This document shows positions 43,477 to 53,813 of a DNA stretch of 64,000 nt, piece by piece (the stretch's first letter is position 1; every line of letters starts with the position of its first letter). A program made the translations under genes and the position numbers. The DNA is taken from the NCBI GenBank assembly GCA_021775095.1, contig JAJFII010000019.1, forward strand, positions 42,806-106,805. The letters are read 5' to 3'. The notes beneath the pieces were generated by a model that searched no databases, was not told where the DNA came from, and worked only from the letters and a program-made list of their open reading frames with translations. The stretch comes from Rhodospirillales bacterium. GTDB lineage: Bacteria; Pseudomonadota; Alphaproteobacteria; Rhodospirillales; Casp-alpha2.

Positions 43477-44118
43477 ATGTACGGACCCTATAAAAGGTTT
43501 TGCCGGCTTTTTCTTTTCTGTTGTTCTCTGTTTTTTCTGGGAACCCTTGAAGATGCCAGATTGAACGGTGCCCAAGCCCAGGAAACGCTCCCACAAACCC
43601 TTGTTTCTGATTTCCACGGGGTTTTGTTAGGGGTGATGAAAGATGCCGACACCGTGGCGGTTACGGGACGCTATAAGCGGCTCGAACAGATCATAACCGA
43701 GTCCTTTCATTTGCGCCTAATGATCCAGGTTGCAACGGCTTCGTATTGGCGCAAAGCCACAGATCGGAAAAAGGATCTGCTTACCGAAGCCTTTTCCCGC
43801 CTGACAATCGCCACCTATGCAGCCCAATTTGATGGGTATTCGGGTCAATCCTTTGAAACCCGCTCCGCCAAACCCGGCCCCCAGAAAACCACTCTCATTG
43901 AGACACACCTGCTTAATCCAGGGGGGCAAGCGGTCGAGTTGGTTTATGTGACCCGAAAATTTAACGGAAAATGGCGCATTATTGATGTGTTGCTGGATAC
44001 CGGAATCAGCGAATTGGCTCGCAAACGTTCCGAATATCGTCAGATTTTAAAGACGGGAGGCATCGATCATTTGATCCGTACGATGTCAGGAAAAACGCAG
44101 ATGCTCCTGCAGGGATAA
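43477..44118 (+). CDS. MlaC/HpnM-like periplasmic lipid carrier, copy 2
   Basis: The 213-residue paralogue of the preceding gene shares the blocks TYAAQFDGYSGQSFE and WRIIDVLLDTGISELARKRSEYRQILKTGGI with it. A signal peptide is present (FCRLFLFCCSLFFLGTLEDA). ATG 43477 is chosen because GGAG at 43464-43467 is 9 nt upstream; a TTG at 43462 is in frame. The tandem arrangement indicates an old duplication with substantial divergence. It ends 8 bp from the convergent hpnN stop. Confidence 0.85.
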   Translation: MYGPYKRFCRLFLFCCSLFFLGTLEDARLNGAQAQETLPQTLVSDFHGVLLGVMKDADTVAVTGRYKRLEQIITESFHLRLMIQVATASYWRKATDRKKDLLTEAFSRLTIATYAAQFDGYSGQSFETRSAKPGPQKTTLIETHLLNPGGQAVELVYVTRKFNGKWRIIDVLLDTGISELARKRSEYRQILKTGGIDHLIRTMSGKTQMLLQG

Positions 44119-44126
44119 TCCTAAGG

Positions 44127-46739
44127 TTAATCGCCTTTTGCCAGGTCTGGTTTAAAAACCACCATCAACGCGGGCAGAAAAATCAGGGTACACAACAATG
44201 TTGCGATGATGGCAATGGTCAAAAGGGTGCCCATACTTGCCGTTCCCGGATGGGCCGACAGGGCAATGGATCCAAATGATCCCATGGTTGTGAGGGCACT
44301 GAACAATACGGCACGTGGGGTTGAAGAAGAAGTCCCCTTAGAGAGCGACGCGCGTTCGCGCAACACAAGATGAATGCCGCCAGCAACTCCTAAACCGAAT
44401 AATAACGGCAGAACAATAACGTTGGCGAAATTGAATGCCAGTCCGAACAGGACGCTTGCCGCCAAAGTAAATAGACCGGCTAAAAACAATGGGGCAAAAA
44501 CCAGGCATACGTCGCGCAGGTTTCCCAATACAACGAACAGCATTATGGCGATCAACCCGGCCGACAAACTTCCGGCCTGGTAAAAGGACTTCAATATGGC
44601 CCTGCCCGCTTCGAGAATGACGACGGGTGAACCTGTGGCCCGAGGGGCAACGGTTCTTACGGATTCGACAAACGTCGTCAGCCTTTGTTGATTGGTGACA
44701 TCGTATTTGGGGAAAACGTCGACAAGAACCCGCCCGTCAGCAGATATTTTTCGCTGCCGCAGACTTTCGGGCAGGTTTTCCAGATTAACATAACCGGCGT
44801 TTAATGACTCTCGCAGCGCCGTCAGTTGGTTTGGCAGGTGAACAAGCAGGCGCTGTTCCAGTTCCTGTGCACTCGCCGCTTCGTCGGTCAGCTTGGAAAG
44901 CACCGCCAACAGCCGTTTTTGGGCGTCGCCAGAAACCTGTTCCTCCCATCTATTGACGAAGTCAGACAACGCGGTCTGAGGCGTTATCTGGTTTTTTTGG
45001 GCGCCAAATTTACCGTTAAAAGCCGGTGCTAAAAACAATGCCATGGTCGAGATGACCTCAAGTTTTTCGTCCTGATCCACGGGCACATAATCTGCTATGG
45101 TCTCAGCACTCTCAATTGTATCCAGGCCAGCCAGTTGTTTTGCCATATCCGTACCCTGTTGCAAATCTTCCGCCAGGACATTGATGGTATAGGGGCTGGT
45201 TCGGCTGTCGGACATGAGGTCGATAAGGGTCGCCATGGATTCGGTTTGTCGGTTTTTCAAATTGAGCGGGTCGAAGTCAAACTCAACGTTAGGTACAAGG
45301 GTAAGAGCGGCGACGCCAAGGACCAGAAAACAGACAATTATGGTCCGGAAATGATTGGAAATCAGCTGGCGAAAGTCGGGTTTCCTGCCGCTGCCAGATG
45401 CCAGTCCTTGGTCAATAGGCGGACCGGGAACGGCCCGCAACATCAATAGTGCAGGCAAGAGGGTCATATTGGCAAAAAATGCGATGAACATGCCGGTACC
45501 GGCAATAAGGCCTAATTCAGCAAGCCCGTTGTAGTCCGTCGGCAAAAACGAATAAAAAGCAATTGCCGCGCCGACCGCAGACAACGTAAGAGCCCCGCCG
45601 ACGCCGGCAGCCGACTTTCCAAGCGCCGTGCGGCGGTCCTGGCCTGTTAGGTTTTCTTCGCCGTACCGCAGGGAATAATGAATTCCAAAATCCACACTCA
45701 AACCAATGAACAAGACCGCAAAGGCAACGGAAATTAAATTCAGCGCACCCAGGGCAAAAATCGCAAATGCCCCGGTCCAGACCAACCCCATGACCAGAGT
45801 GAGCAAACAGCAGATGACCATCCAACCGGTTCGCAATCCAACAATCAATAACACAATGACAAGAACGAGCGACAAAATGCCGGCCAGGCCCATGCCCTCT
45901 TCAACGCTTTCCAGTTCCTCCTGTTCAAGAGCCGCTGGTCCACTGAGGCGGACCCGCAGGCCGTTTTCCGATGTAAACCCCAGGGTCAGTACCAATTCCC
46001 GTATTCGATCCATGGCATCCGATGCCGGTTGCAACGAGCCAAAATCAAATGTCGGCTCGACCAATATAAATCGGCGTCCTCCGTCTGCCTGGGCATTGTC
46101 ATTTTGTACGAGTGACCGCCATGACAGCTCAGCAAACTCTTGATTTACCTGGGCTTCCGCAACGGCACTGATTCTATTCAATAAGGGGTCAATTTCGATC
46201 GGCGCACCGCCCTTCGTCCCAGACCCCGCCTGCAGGGCTTTGGTGAGCAGTGCAAAAAGTCCAGCCAGGCTGGGGTCACGCCAAAGAGACGCCAAAAAAG
46301 GCTGTGCTTCGGCAATTCTGTCGCTCAGTTCATAAAGCGCATCTAAATCAAGATAGAGCAATCCGTTCCTGCGGAAATAAGGCTCGCCCGCCAGGTCATA
46401 TACGTGATGAAAAAGTTCGGGTTGTGCACGCAACGTGTTGACCAGCTGGCGTGCCGTCGCGTCTGCCAGGTCCGCCGTCTGGCCATCGATCACCACGAGC
46501 AGGGAGTCCGTGGACAGGGGAAAAGCCTCATCCATCTCCTTATTGAATATCCGAAAATCCAGCTTTTCCGAAAGCATATCTCCGGTCGATGTATCGATGG
46601 CCATGTTGTCGGTCAAGTAGGTCAGACTGGCGACCGTCAGTGCCACGGCACCAACCACCACCAGCCACGGTTTTGCGGTGACCCATCGGGTCCATAAAGA
46701 TAAGAATTGCCGGTAATTTTTGCCATTCGCCTGCAGCAC
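44127..46739 (-). CDS. hpnN: HpnN-type RND transporter (hopanoid transport)
   Basis: The 870-residue MMPL/RND-family membrane protein has two sets of TM helices separated by periplasmic domains, and family features such as FRRNGLLYLDLDALYELSDRIAEAQPFLASL and RDPSLAGLFALL. The first TM block contains FIGLSVDFGIHYSLRYGEEN, the conserved RND Asp region. HpnN moves hopanoids to the outer membrane. No squalene-hopene cyclase gene is in view. Together with the MlaA and MlaC-like genes opposite, it forms an envelope-lipid trafficking cluster. Confidence 0.88.
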   Translation of the reverse strand: MLQANGKNYRQFLSLWTRWVTAKPWLVVVGAVALTVASLTYLTDNMAIDTSTGDMLSEKLDFRIFNKEMDEAFPLSTDSLLVVIDGQTADLADATARQLVNTLRAQPELFHHVYDLAGEPYFRRNGLLYLDLDALYELSDRIAEAQPFLASLWRDPSLAGLFALLTKALQAGSGTKGGAPIEIDPLLNRISAVAEAQVNQEFAELSWRSLVQNDNAQADGGRRFILVEPTFDFGSLQPASDAMDRIRELVLTLGFTSENGLRVRLSGPAALEQEELESVEEGMGLAGILSLVLVIVLLIVGLRTGWMVICCLLTLVMGLVWTGAFAIFALGALNLISVAFAVLFIGLSVDFGIHYSLRYGEENLTGQDRRTALGKSAAGVGGALTLSAVGAAIAFYSFLPTDYNGLAELGLIAGTGMFIAFFANMTLLPALLMLRAVPGPPIDQGLASGSGRKPDFRQLISNHFRTIIVCFLVLGVAALTLVPNVEFDFDPLNLKNRQTESMATLIDLMSDSRTSPYTINVLAEDLQQGTDMAKQLAGLDTIESAETIADYVPVDQDEKLEVISTMALFLAPAFNGKFGAQKNQITPQTALSDFVNRWEEQVSGDAQKRLLAVLSKLTDEAASAQELEQRLLVHLPNQLTALRESLNAGYVNLENLPESLRQRKISADGRVLVDVFPKYDVTNQQRLTTFVESVRTVAPRATGSPVVILEAGRAILKSFYQAGSLSAGLIAIMLFVVLGNLRDVCLVFAPLFLAGLFTLAASVLFGLAFNFANVIVLPLLFGLGVAGGIHLVLRERASLSKGTSSSTPRAVLFSALTTMGSFGSIALSAHPGTASMGTLLTIAIIATLLCTLIFLPALMVVFKPDLAKGD

Positions 46740-46840
46740 TTGGGTTTCCTTTTCTATTTTTACGCGCTTATAACGCTCAATGACGTCCTCTCCAAGTATT
46801 GCTTTTGCTCACGTATCGAGACTTCTGCAACCAATCAAAT

Positions 46841-48646
46841 CTAAGCGGCGGGGTCTGCCAGGGTATATAATTTGACGGGTTTGCTTTGTCCACGAACGGT
46901 CGTCTCACCCATAAATATACCTGCGACCTCTGGACAATGGTCCAGGGTTGACTGGGTGAATAAAATATAGGTTCCATAGACTTTATTGAGATTTTCTACC
47001 CGCGCCGCCAGATTAACGGCATCGCCGTGTACGGTGTAGTTGAGGCGGCCCTGGGCACCAACAGCTCCAGCGACCAAATGCCCGGTGCTGATCCCAATCC
47101 GCGCGCGGACAACCTGCCTGGCAAAGGTCTTCGTCTGGCAGCGGCCGCGCATTTCAAGTGCCGCGTTCAGGGCATTAGCGGCGTGCGACGGGTGGACAAT
47201 CGGAATGTTAAAGGTTGCGAGAATGGCGTCACCCTGGAATTGGGTGACGACCCCGTCATAGCGTTCTATGATATCGACCATATCACCAAAATAAGCGTTC
47301 AGCAGGTCGACAATTCTTTCTGGGCCGAGATTTTCAGTGAGGTTGGTGAAACCTTCAATATCGGCGAACAGAACGGTTGCAATGGATTCTTCTGTTTGCA
47401 GAGCCCCGCCCTCCTTCAACAGCGATTCCGCAACTTTTTTTGGCACATAACGGCCAAGGGTTTTGCGGATCAAATCCCGTTCCTTAAGACCACTGACCAT
47501 TTCATTAAACGACTGCGCCGCATCGTCGATTTCGGTAATTCGGCTATGGGGTAAGGCTTTTACGTCGGCTATTTTATCGTGACGCACCTGTTCCATGGAC
47601 CCGGCCAGAGACCGCATGGGACGGCTTAGCAGAACGCCGGCGTAAATGGCGACCGCAACCGTAAAAACCAGGAACCCAACAGCGACAACAAACGTGTTGA
47701 TCAAGCGTCGCACGATTTCACCTTCTGAGCGGGCATCAATATAAAGTCCGAGGCTCCAGGGTTGGTCCGTGTAACGGTTCGTGACCCGGGTAAAGACCAG
47801 ATAATCACGGTCTTTCAGTTGAATAATCTTACTTTCCGTTTTGGTTAGATGTGACAACATTTCAGGCACGAATCCCTCCATTGACAGCAGGTCCTCAAGC
47901 AGCGCCTCGCCGATGTCGGAAATCCGGATAACCGAACCGCCTTTGACGTCGTCAAGCGGTCGCCAACTGATGAGTTTTGGGTGGGCGATCAATTTGTCGT
48001 TGTCGTAATAGATGTAGGGGACCCCATGCAAATAGGTTTCCTGACTCAGAAAACGCGACAGGTCCGCAATGGGTATGGTCTGTGCCAGCGCCGCGATGAA
48101 CTGACCGTCGACAACAACCGGCATGTAATAGACCATAATTGACTGGTTGAGCCTGGGCGACCAGGATGGCGGCTCCCAACGGCCTTCTTTCTGCTGCATT
48201 GTTCGCAAAAAACGGCTGGTAAAGAAGGGTTCATCGGGCCACGGACCTGCGAAAATATTTTTGCTTTGGCGCGCGAGCGCGATTAATTTCCGGTCGGGTT
48301 TAATCAATCCAATTGCCGAGACCTGGGACGACGCGGTTAAGATTCCTCTGAAATAGGTCTGCAATTTATCCGTATCCTGCAGGGTTAATTCACCACTTTC
48401 GAAAGCCCTGGCAATGCGCAACGCTTGACTTTCGACGGGTTGCAAATGTTTGTCCACCTGTACAGCTATGGCATCGAGCGTACTTTCCACTTTATCGCTC
48501 AAAAGCTGGTTGGTGTTTTTTGCGGCGACGGAAAACCCCAAATAGATAACACTGCCCAAGGCTGCAGCGACCAGCAAACCCAGACCAAGGACACATACGA
48601 CTTTCAAAGGGACCCGCCAGGGCATTTTTGGGCTATCGGTTTTCAT
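46841..48646 (-). CDS. dCACHE-HAMP class III adenylate cyclase
   Basis: The 601-residue membrane cyclase has TM1 (about 13-36), a periplasmic dCACHE sensor (about 40-310), TM2 (about 317-340), HAMP (about 341-392) and a cyclase domain (about 415-595). The metal ligands are D429 (FADIEGF) and D473 (QGDAILATF); GDAVNLAARVENL is near the substrate site. Unlike the two other cyclases in the window it has no TPR/WDGV tail. It lies between hpnN and hppA on the same strand, which may be chance. Confidence 0.93.
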   Translation of the reverse strand: MKTDSPKMPWRVPLKVVCVLGLGLLVAAALGSVIYLGFSVAAKNTNQLLSDKVESTLDAIAVQVDKHLQPVESQALRIARAFESGELTLQDTDKLQTYFRGILTASSQVSAIGLIKPDRKLIALARQSKNIFAGPWPDEPFFTSRFLRTMQQKEGRWEPPSWSPRLNQSIMVYYMPVVVDGQFIAALAQTIPIADLSRFLSQETYLHGVPYIYYDNDKLIAHPKLISWRPLDDVKGGSVIRISDIGEALLEDLLSMEGFVPEMLSHLTKTESKIIQLKDRDYLVFTRVTNRYTDQPWSLGLYIDARSEGEIVRRLINTFVVAVGFLVFTVAVAIYAGVLLSRPMRSLAGSMEQVRHDKIADVKALPHSRITEIDDAAQSFNEMVSGLKERDLIRKTLGRYVPKKVAESLLKEGGALQTEESIATVLFADIEGFTNLTENLGPERIVDLLNAYFGDMVDIIERYDGVVTQFQGDAILATFNIPIVHPSHAANALNAALEMRGRCQTKTFARQVVRARIGISTGHLVAGAVGAQGRLNYTVHGDAVNLAARVENLNKVYGTYILFTQSTLDHCPEVAGIFMGETTVRGQSKPVKLYTLADPAA

Positions 48647-48684
48647 TGATTTATTATTGCGTAATCCGCCGGTCGATAGACAAC

Positions 48685-48719
48685 AAAAAAAGCCCCAGGA
48701 ATCTCTTCCCAGGGCTTTT
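48685..48719 (-). terminator. rho-independent terminator of hppA
   Basis: On the minus strand, AAAGCCCTGGGAA and TTCCTGGGGCTTT pair across a GAGA loop, followed by a T run (48685-48690 on the plus strand are A). It ends 20-55 bp after the hppA stop. Confidence 0.9.
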
Positions 48720-48740
48720 ACTGATCTATTGATTTGTACG

Positions 48741-50837
48741 TTAAGCCAAAATGGCCAACATCAAAAGTGCTACAATGTTGATGATCTTAATCATTGGATT
48801 GATGGCAGGACCCGCCGTATCCTTATACGGGTCACCAACCGTATCGCCGGTGATGGCCGCATGGTGGGCATCAGAACCCTTGCCGCCATGGTTACCGTCT
48901 TCGATGTATTTTTTGGCGTTGTCCCATGCGCCGCCACCGGCGGTCATCGACAAGGCCACAAACAGACCGGTTACGATCGTCCCCATGAGCATGGCACCGA
49001 GCGCCGAGAAGGCAGCCGTTTGGCCACCAATGGCATTGACCACGAAGTACATGACAACCGGCGCGAAAATCGGCAGCATTGAAGGAAGAATCATTTCCTT
49101 AATCGCCGCTTTCGTCAGGATATCCACACACTTACCATATTCCGGTTTGCCTGTGCCTTCCATGATTCCCGGTATTTCCCGGAACTGGCGGCGGACTTCC
49201 ACGACAATTGCACCCCCTGCCCGGCCAACGGCCATCATACCCATGGAACCAAACAGATAAGGCAACATCCCGCCAATAAACAGGCCGATCACCACATAGG
49301 GGTCCTGCAGACTGAACGAAACGCTCAAATCTGGGAAGTAGTGTTTCAGATCTTCCGTATATGCGGCAAAGAGAACCAGTGCGGCCAATCCGGCAGAACC
49401 GATGGCATAGCCTTTGGTGACAGCTTTTGTCGTATTTCCTACGGCGTCCAGAGCATCGGTCGTATTGCGCACGTCGTCCGGCAATTCAGCCATTTCGGCA
49501 ATGCCGCCGGCGTTATCCGTTACCGGTCCAAAGGCATCAAGGGCAACAACCATGCCAGCCAACGCCAACATCGCCGTCGCCGCCATGGCAATGCCAAAGA
49601 CACCGGCCTGCAGGAACGCAATGATAATGCCGGCACAAATAACAACAACAGGAAGGGCTGTTGCTTCCATGGATACGGCAAGTCCCTGGATGACGTTGGT
49701 GCCGTGGCCCGTTTCCGACGCTGCGGCAACACTTTTTACGGGGCGGTAATCGGTGCCCGTGTAATATTCGGTAATCCAGATAATCAGACCGGTGACAACC
49801 AAGCCGGTGATCGCACAGATCAGCAATTGCATGCCGTTGATCTCGCGGCCTGCCATATCGAGCGCCTTATCAAATCCAACATATTGTTGAATGACGATGC
49901 CAATCAAAACTGCGGAAATTACGGCACTGGCAATAAATCCCTTATACAGGGCACCCATGATTGAATTGTTGGAACCCAATTTTACGAACCAGGTGCCAAC
50001 GACGGAGGCAATGATACAGACGGCACAGATTAACAGCGGCAGAAGCATCATGCTTTCCTGCGTTGCGCCCGTGAAATAAATCGCCCCCAACAACATCGTT
50101 GCAACGATGGTTACCGCGTAGGTTTCGAACAGGTCGGCAGCCATGCCTGCACAATCGCCAACGTTATCGCCAACATTATCGGCAATGACACCTGCATTGC
50201 GGGGATCGTCTTCGGGAATTCCGGCTTCGATTTTACCGACCAGGTCGGAGCCGACGTCGGCCCCTTTGGTGAAAATTCCGCCGCCCAATCGGGCAAAGAT
50301 TGAAATCAACGACGCACCAAATCCCAGGGCAACCAATGCCTCAAGAATATGGCGCATGCCCTCCGCAGTATTTGGATCAATTATAGTGCGCAGCACCAGA
50401 TAATAACCGGCAACTCCTAACAGCGCCAATCCGACGACCAGCATTCCCGTAACAGCCCCGGACTTGAAGGCCACGTCCAGTCCGCCTGCCAAACCAACAC
50501 TCCGGGCGGCTTCGGTCGTACGAACGTTGGCGCGCACGGAAACATGCATGCCAATATAACCGGCAATTCCTGAAAGTACGGCACCAATAACATAACCAAC
50601 GGCGCTCAGGGCACCGAGCCAGAAACCCAGTAAAATGCCGATGACAACACCAACCACGGCAATCGCCGTATACTGCCGGTTCAAATAGGCGGCGGCGCCT
50701 TCCTGAATGGCTGCAGCAATTTCCTGCATGCGCTCGTTACCGGTTGGTGACGTCATTACGGTCTTCGCCGCCCAAGCCCCATAAACCAACGCGACGCCGC
50801 CGCATATTATCACGAATAAATAGAGATCCATCCCCAT
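48741..50837 (-). CDS. hppA: membrane-bound proton-pumping pyrophosphatase, K+-independent type
   Basis: The 698-residue integral membrane H+-PPase couples pyrophosphate hydrolysis to proton export. The pyrophosphate-binding region [24 protein letters not shown] and [20 protein letters not shown] is intact. The specificity site reads [10 protein letters not shown], where Lys replaces the Ala of K+-dependent enzymes, indicating the K+-independent subtype. Such enzymes help recover biosynthetic energy and support growth at low energy supply. A strong terminator follows. Confidence 0.95.
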   Translation of the reverse strand: MGMDLYLFVIICGGVALVYGAWAAKTVMTSPTGNERMQEIAAAIQEGAAAYLNRQYTAIAVVGVVIGILLGFWLGALSAVGYVIGAVLSGIAGYIGMHVSVRANVRTTEAARSVGLAGGLDVAFKSGAVTGMLVVGLALLGVAGYYLVLRTIIDPNTAEGMRHILEALVALGFGASLISIFARLGGGIFTKGADVGSDLVGKIEAGIPEDDPRNAGVIADNVGDNVGDCAGMAADLFETYAVTIVATMLLGAIYFTGATQESMMLLPLLICAVCIIASVVGTWFVKLGSNNSIMGALYKGFIASAVISAVLIGIVIQQYVGFDKALDMAGREINGMQLLICAITGLVVTGLIIWITEYYTGTDYRPVKSVAAASETGHGTNVIQGLAVSMEATALPVVVICAGIIIAFLQAGVFGIAMAATAMLALAGMVVALDAFGPVTDNAGGIAEMAELPDDVRNTTDALDAVGNTTKAVTKGYAIGSAGLAALVLFAAYTEDLKHYFPDLSVSFSLQDPYVVIGLFIGGMLPYLFGSMGMMAVGRAGGAIVVEVRRQFREIPGIMEGTGKPEYGKCVDILTKAAIKEMILPSMLPIFAPVVMYFVVNAIGGQTAAFSALGAMLMGTIVTGLFVALSMTAGGGAWDNAKKYIEDGNHGGKGSDAHHAAITGDTVGDPYKDTAGPAINPMIKIINIVALLMLAILA

Positions 50838-51083
50838 ACCCCTTTGTTGTGTGAATTTACCGGTGACATTTATGGATTTTCACCCAATCGAACCGACAAA
50901 GACCCTACCTTGAAAATTAAAATAATTTTTCTTAAGCTGATTAAAACGCCCAGAAAAGCTGGCGGAAAGTGCCAGAAACGATCCAAGAATGCAACCCAGG
51001 TTCACCTGACACGACGCGTTAACCTCAAGAACCGGATCCAAACCAAACTTAAATCCACTTATTCTTTTAATATCAATAAGTTA

Positions 51084-51542
51084 TCAGTTAGGCGTATCGA
51101 CGACCGATTGCACTAGTACGTCTTCTATCAAACCTTTTCCAAACTTACGATCCGAAATCAATTTAAGTCTTTGCTTGAGAATAAAGACGTCGATTCTTTC
51201 CCTGTCCTTGAGCATTCTCGGCATAAAACCATGCAGATCCTGGACAAAAGTGTCGCTGATACGAGGCATCATGCGCTGTATTTTAATGGCGTTCTCGGTA
51301 GATTTTGTTTCAAGTTTAATTTGGATTTGAATTTTTGCTGCCGGCGCATTGTCTTTGAATATGGGAATTAAGATCGGTTCCATGTCAATAAAGATCGATT
51401 TAACGAAGTCTTCATCTTCCTTAACCACTTCCTCGACCGCTTTTTTCGTGGCGAACGGCCCCAATTCCATAAATTTCAGGGTGCTGGTTGATGCACCGCA
51501 AATCATCAACAAAGACGCAAAAATAACCAGAAATTTTTTCAC
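51084..51542 (-). CDS. FliL-like protein
   Basis: The 152-residue exported or membrane-anchored protein has a signal segment (MKKFLVIFASLLMICGAS). Its C-terminal domain resembles FliL: IQIKLETKSTENAIKIQRMMPRISDTFVQDLHGFMPRML, and GLIEDVLVQSVVDTPN. FliL proteins modulate the flagellar stator. It is an isolated copy outside a flagellar operon, on the same strand as nusB, 95 bp downstream. An orphan FliL paralogue acting with the MotAB of this window is possible. Homology is moderate. Confidence 0.65.
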   Translation of the reverse strand: MKKFLVIFASLLMICGASTSTLKFMELGPFATKKAVEEVVKEDEDFVKSIFIDMEPILIPIFKDNAPAAKIQIQIKLETKSTENAIKIQRMMPRISDTFVQDLHGFMPRMLKDRERIDVFILKQRLKLISDRKFGKGLIEDVLVQSVVDTPN

Positions 51543-51637
51543 GCTCTTATTCTCCAGACAGCAGTGCAGAATTTACATACAGGCATTCACGATACCCATA
51601 AAAGCCCTCTTTAAAACAGAAAAATACCTGGTCTCGA

Positions 51638-52153
51638 TCATTCTGGCCTGAATGCAAGCGCCAATGAACTTAGGACACCCGTCGCAAATCGCGCGTCATT
51701 GTCTTCGAAAAACGCGTGCGACAAGTCAGTATATTCCGAAATAAGTACACGTTTTGGCACACTGGGTTCAAATTCAAGTTCGAACGCCGCAGCGAACAGC
51801 AGGCTTCGCATGAGGGCGTCCAGTCGCTCGGTTGTCCAGTCTCCCGTTAAGATACCATTTACCGCGTCGGTGATATGGGTCCGATTCTGATCCACACCAA
51901 GCACCAATTTCGTCAGATAGGCCGGATCCGGATTGGCGAGGCGCGCCTTGTCTGCTTCTTCCGGTTTTAAATCCGGATCACGCAGTGTGACATCGCGCCA
52001 GTGTTTTTCCAGGAACGACGACAGAACCGCATCCGGCGATGCACCCGCGACATCGATTTCATAGAGCGCCTGGACGGTCGCCAGACGGGCTGCACTCAGG
52101 CGGAAACCGGCTCGATTGGCCTTTTTGGCAAGGCTCGGTTGGTCCGACGTCAT
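51638..52153 (-). CDS. nusB: transcription antitermination factor NusB
   Basis: The 171-residue all-helical NusB family protein (RLSAARLATVQALYEIDVAG at the start; SLLFAAAFELEFEPSVPKRVLISEYTDLSHAFFEDNDARFATGVL at the end) binds boxA RNA with NusE for rRNA antitermination. It overlaps ribH by 4 bp, the usual alphaproteobacterial order. Confidence 0.95.
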   Translation of the reverse strand: MTSDQPSLAKKANRAGFRLSAARLATVQALYEIDVAGASPDAVLSSFLEKHWRDVTLRDPDLKPEEADKARLANPDPAYLTKLVLGVDQNRTHITDAVNGILTGDWTTERLDALMRSLLFAAAFELEFEPSVPKRVLISEYTDLSHAFFEDNDARFATGVLSSLALAFRPE

Positions 52154-52614
52154 CGTTGTGTAAGATGGAAATCTTTTTTGATCTCCATCATCCTCAAACA
52201 GGCTTTCGATGCGCTGCCGCCGACGTCAATTTGGTCGGATTTCGCGCGGGCCCAGGCTTGATCGCTATTTTCGCAGGTTATCAGACCGAAACCAAAGGCA
52301 ACGGTATAATTGACGGTTATATCCATGAGCGCCCGGCTGGCCTCCCGGCAGATAAACTCATAATGATCCGTTTCACCCCGGATGACACATCCCAAGGCAA
52401 TAAAACCAGCATAATCGGCGGGTGACGAATGAACTTTCATAGCTTTGATGGCAATGTGAATGGCAGCCGGAACTTCAAATACGCCAGGTACGGACACCCG
52501 ATCATAGGCAACCCCTGCGGCGTCCAGGGGAGCCGTGGCGCCAATCGCAAGGGCATCCGCAATGTCTTGATAAAACCGTGCTTCTACAATGAGAACACGC
52601 CGGGGGTCGCTCAT
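52150..52614 (-). CDS. ribH: 6,7-dimethyl-8-ribityllumazine synthase
   Basis: The 154-residue lumazine synthase has VSVPGVFEVPAAI, the IALGCVIRGETDHYEFI motif with the catalytic His (HYEFI) and GLITCENSDQAWARA. It condenses the ribityl pyrimidine with dihydroxybutanone phosphate, the product of the next gene upstream. It is translated in overlap with nusB. Confidence 0.96.
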   Translation of the reverse strand: MSDPRRVLIVEARFYQDIADALAIGATAPLDAAGVAYDRVSVPGVFEVPAAIHIAIKAMKVHSSPADYAGFIALGCVIRGETDHYEFICREASRALMDITVNYTVAFGFGLITCENSDQAWARAKSDQIDVGGSASKACLRMMEIKKDFHLTQR

Positions 52615-52639
52615 AGGATATCCTTTCCAATTGCCAATC

Positions 52640-53761
52640 TTAGGTGTCGGTGATCGGGCGTTGTCCGGTTACGCGAATGCCAAAACCCTCCAGTCCAACG
52701 ATGGTTTTTTTGGTATCCGATAACAAAACCATTTCCGTAATACCCAAATCCAAAAGAATTTGTGCACCGACACCATAATCACGCAATTCATTTCCATGTT
52801 CGTCGCTGGACCCCAATTGTGGCTCACCCAATTTTACCCGAACCCGATTGGACAGCGAATTTTTATGGGGTTCGCGAATAAGGACGATAACGCCGCGTCC
52901 TTCGTCGCCGATCATTTGCATAGCAGATTGTAACTGATGTTGTTTGCCGGTCGCCGAGTCACCTAAAACATCCTCCAGGACATTAAGGGCATGCATCCGG
53001 ACCCATACAGGGGCGGCCCCGGAAATATCACCCTTAATCAAAGCAATATGTTCGGCATGGGCAATTTCATTGGTATAGACGACCATCTTGAAATCGCCAC
53101 CGTTGATACTGGTGAAATCGGTCTCTACAGTCCGGCTGATAACCCGGTCATGTTTCAGCCGATAGGCGATCAAATCGGCAATTGTGCCTATTTTCAGACC
53201 GTGGAACTGGGCAAATTTAACTAAGTCTCCCATCCGTGCCATGGTACCGTCTTCATTCATAATTTCGCAAATGACACCAGACGGATTGAGGCCGGATAAC
53301 CGGGAAATATCTACCGCAGCTTCCGTATGTCCGGCACGCACCAAAACCCCTCCTTCACGGGACTCCAGGGGGAAGATGTGTCCGGGGCTGACAATATCAT
53401 CTGCTTTTTTGCTGGGATCAATGGCGACAGCGACGGTCCGGGCCCGGTCAGAGGCCGATATACCCGTTGTTACGCCGTCGCGGGCTTCAATGGAAACCGT
53501 AAAGGCGGTCTGATGACGCGAGGCATTGCGCCGCGGCAACAAAGGAATTTCCAACTCGTGCAATCGTTCCCTGGACATCGACAGGCAAATAAGCCCGCGC
53601 CCGTGTTTTGCCATAAAGTTTATGGCTTCCGGAGTAGCCATTTGTGCCGGGATAACCAGGTCACCTTCGTTTTCCCGTTCTTCGTCATCGACAAGGATAA
53701 ACATCCGGCCATTGCGCGCATCGTTGATAATATCCTCGATGGGAGATATCGCCTCCATTTC
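52640..53761 (-). CDS. ribBA: dihydroxybutanone-phosphate synthase fused to degenerate GTP cyclohydrolase II (RibBX-like)
   Basis: The N-terminal RibB domain is complete: [29 protein letters not shown] and the [24 protein letters not shown] core. It makes DHBP from ribulose-5-phosphate. The C-terminal RibA half keeps the fold ([34 protein letters not shown]) but lacks the three zinc cysteines of GTP cyclohydrolase II (E. coli CLTGD...CDC), and QEGRNIGL is changed. It should not hydrolyse GTP. Start Met 53761 is preferred, since the longer frame to 53872 begins at a TTG inside ribE. A separate ribA is predicted elsewhere. Confidence 0.9.
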   Translation of the reverse strand, partial: EMEAISPIEDIINDARNGRMFILVDDEERENEGDLVIPAQMATPEAINFMAKHGRGLICLSMSRERLHELEIPLLPRRNASRHQTAFTVSIEARDGVTTGISASDRARTVAVAIDPSKKADDIVSPGHIFPLESREGGVLVRAGHTEAAVDISRLSGLNPSGVICEIMNEDGTMARMGDLVKFAQFHGLKIGTIADLIAYRLKHDRVISRTVETDFTSINGGDFKMVVYTNEIAHAEHIALIKGDISGAAPVWVRMHALNVLEDVLGDSATGKQHQLQSAMQMIGDEGRGVIVLIREPHKNSLSNRVRVKLGEPQLGSSDEHGNELRDYGVGAQILLDLGITEMVLLSDTKKTIVGLEGFGIRVTGQRPITDT

Positions 53762-53813
53762 AACGGCGGTCCGTGGCGGATACAATTCGCCGGAAAGGTC
53801 TTTGGTGTCAGGT

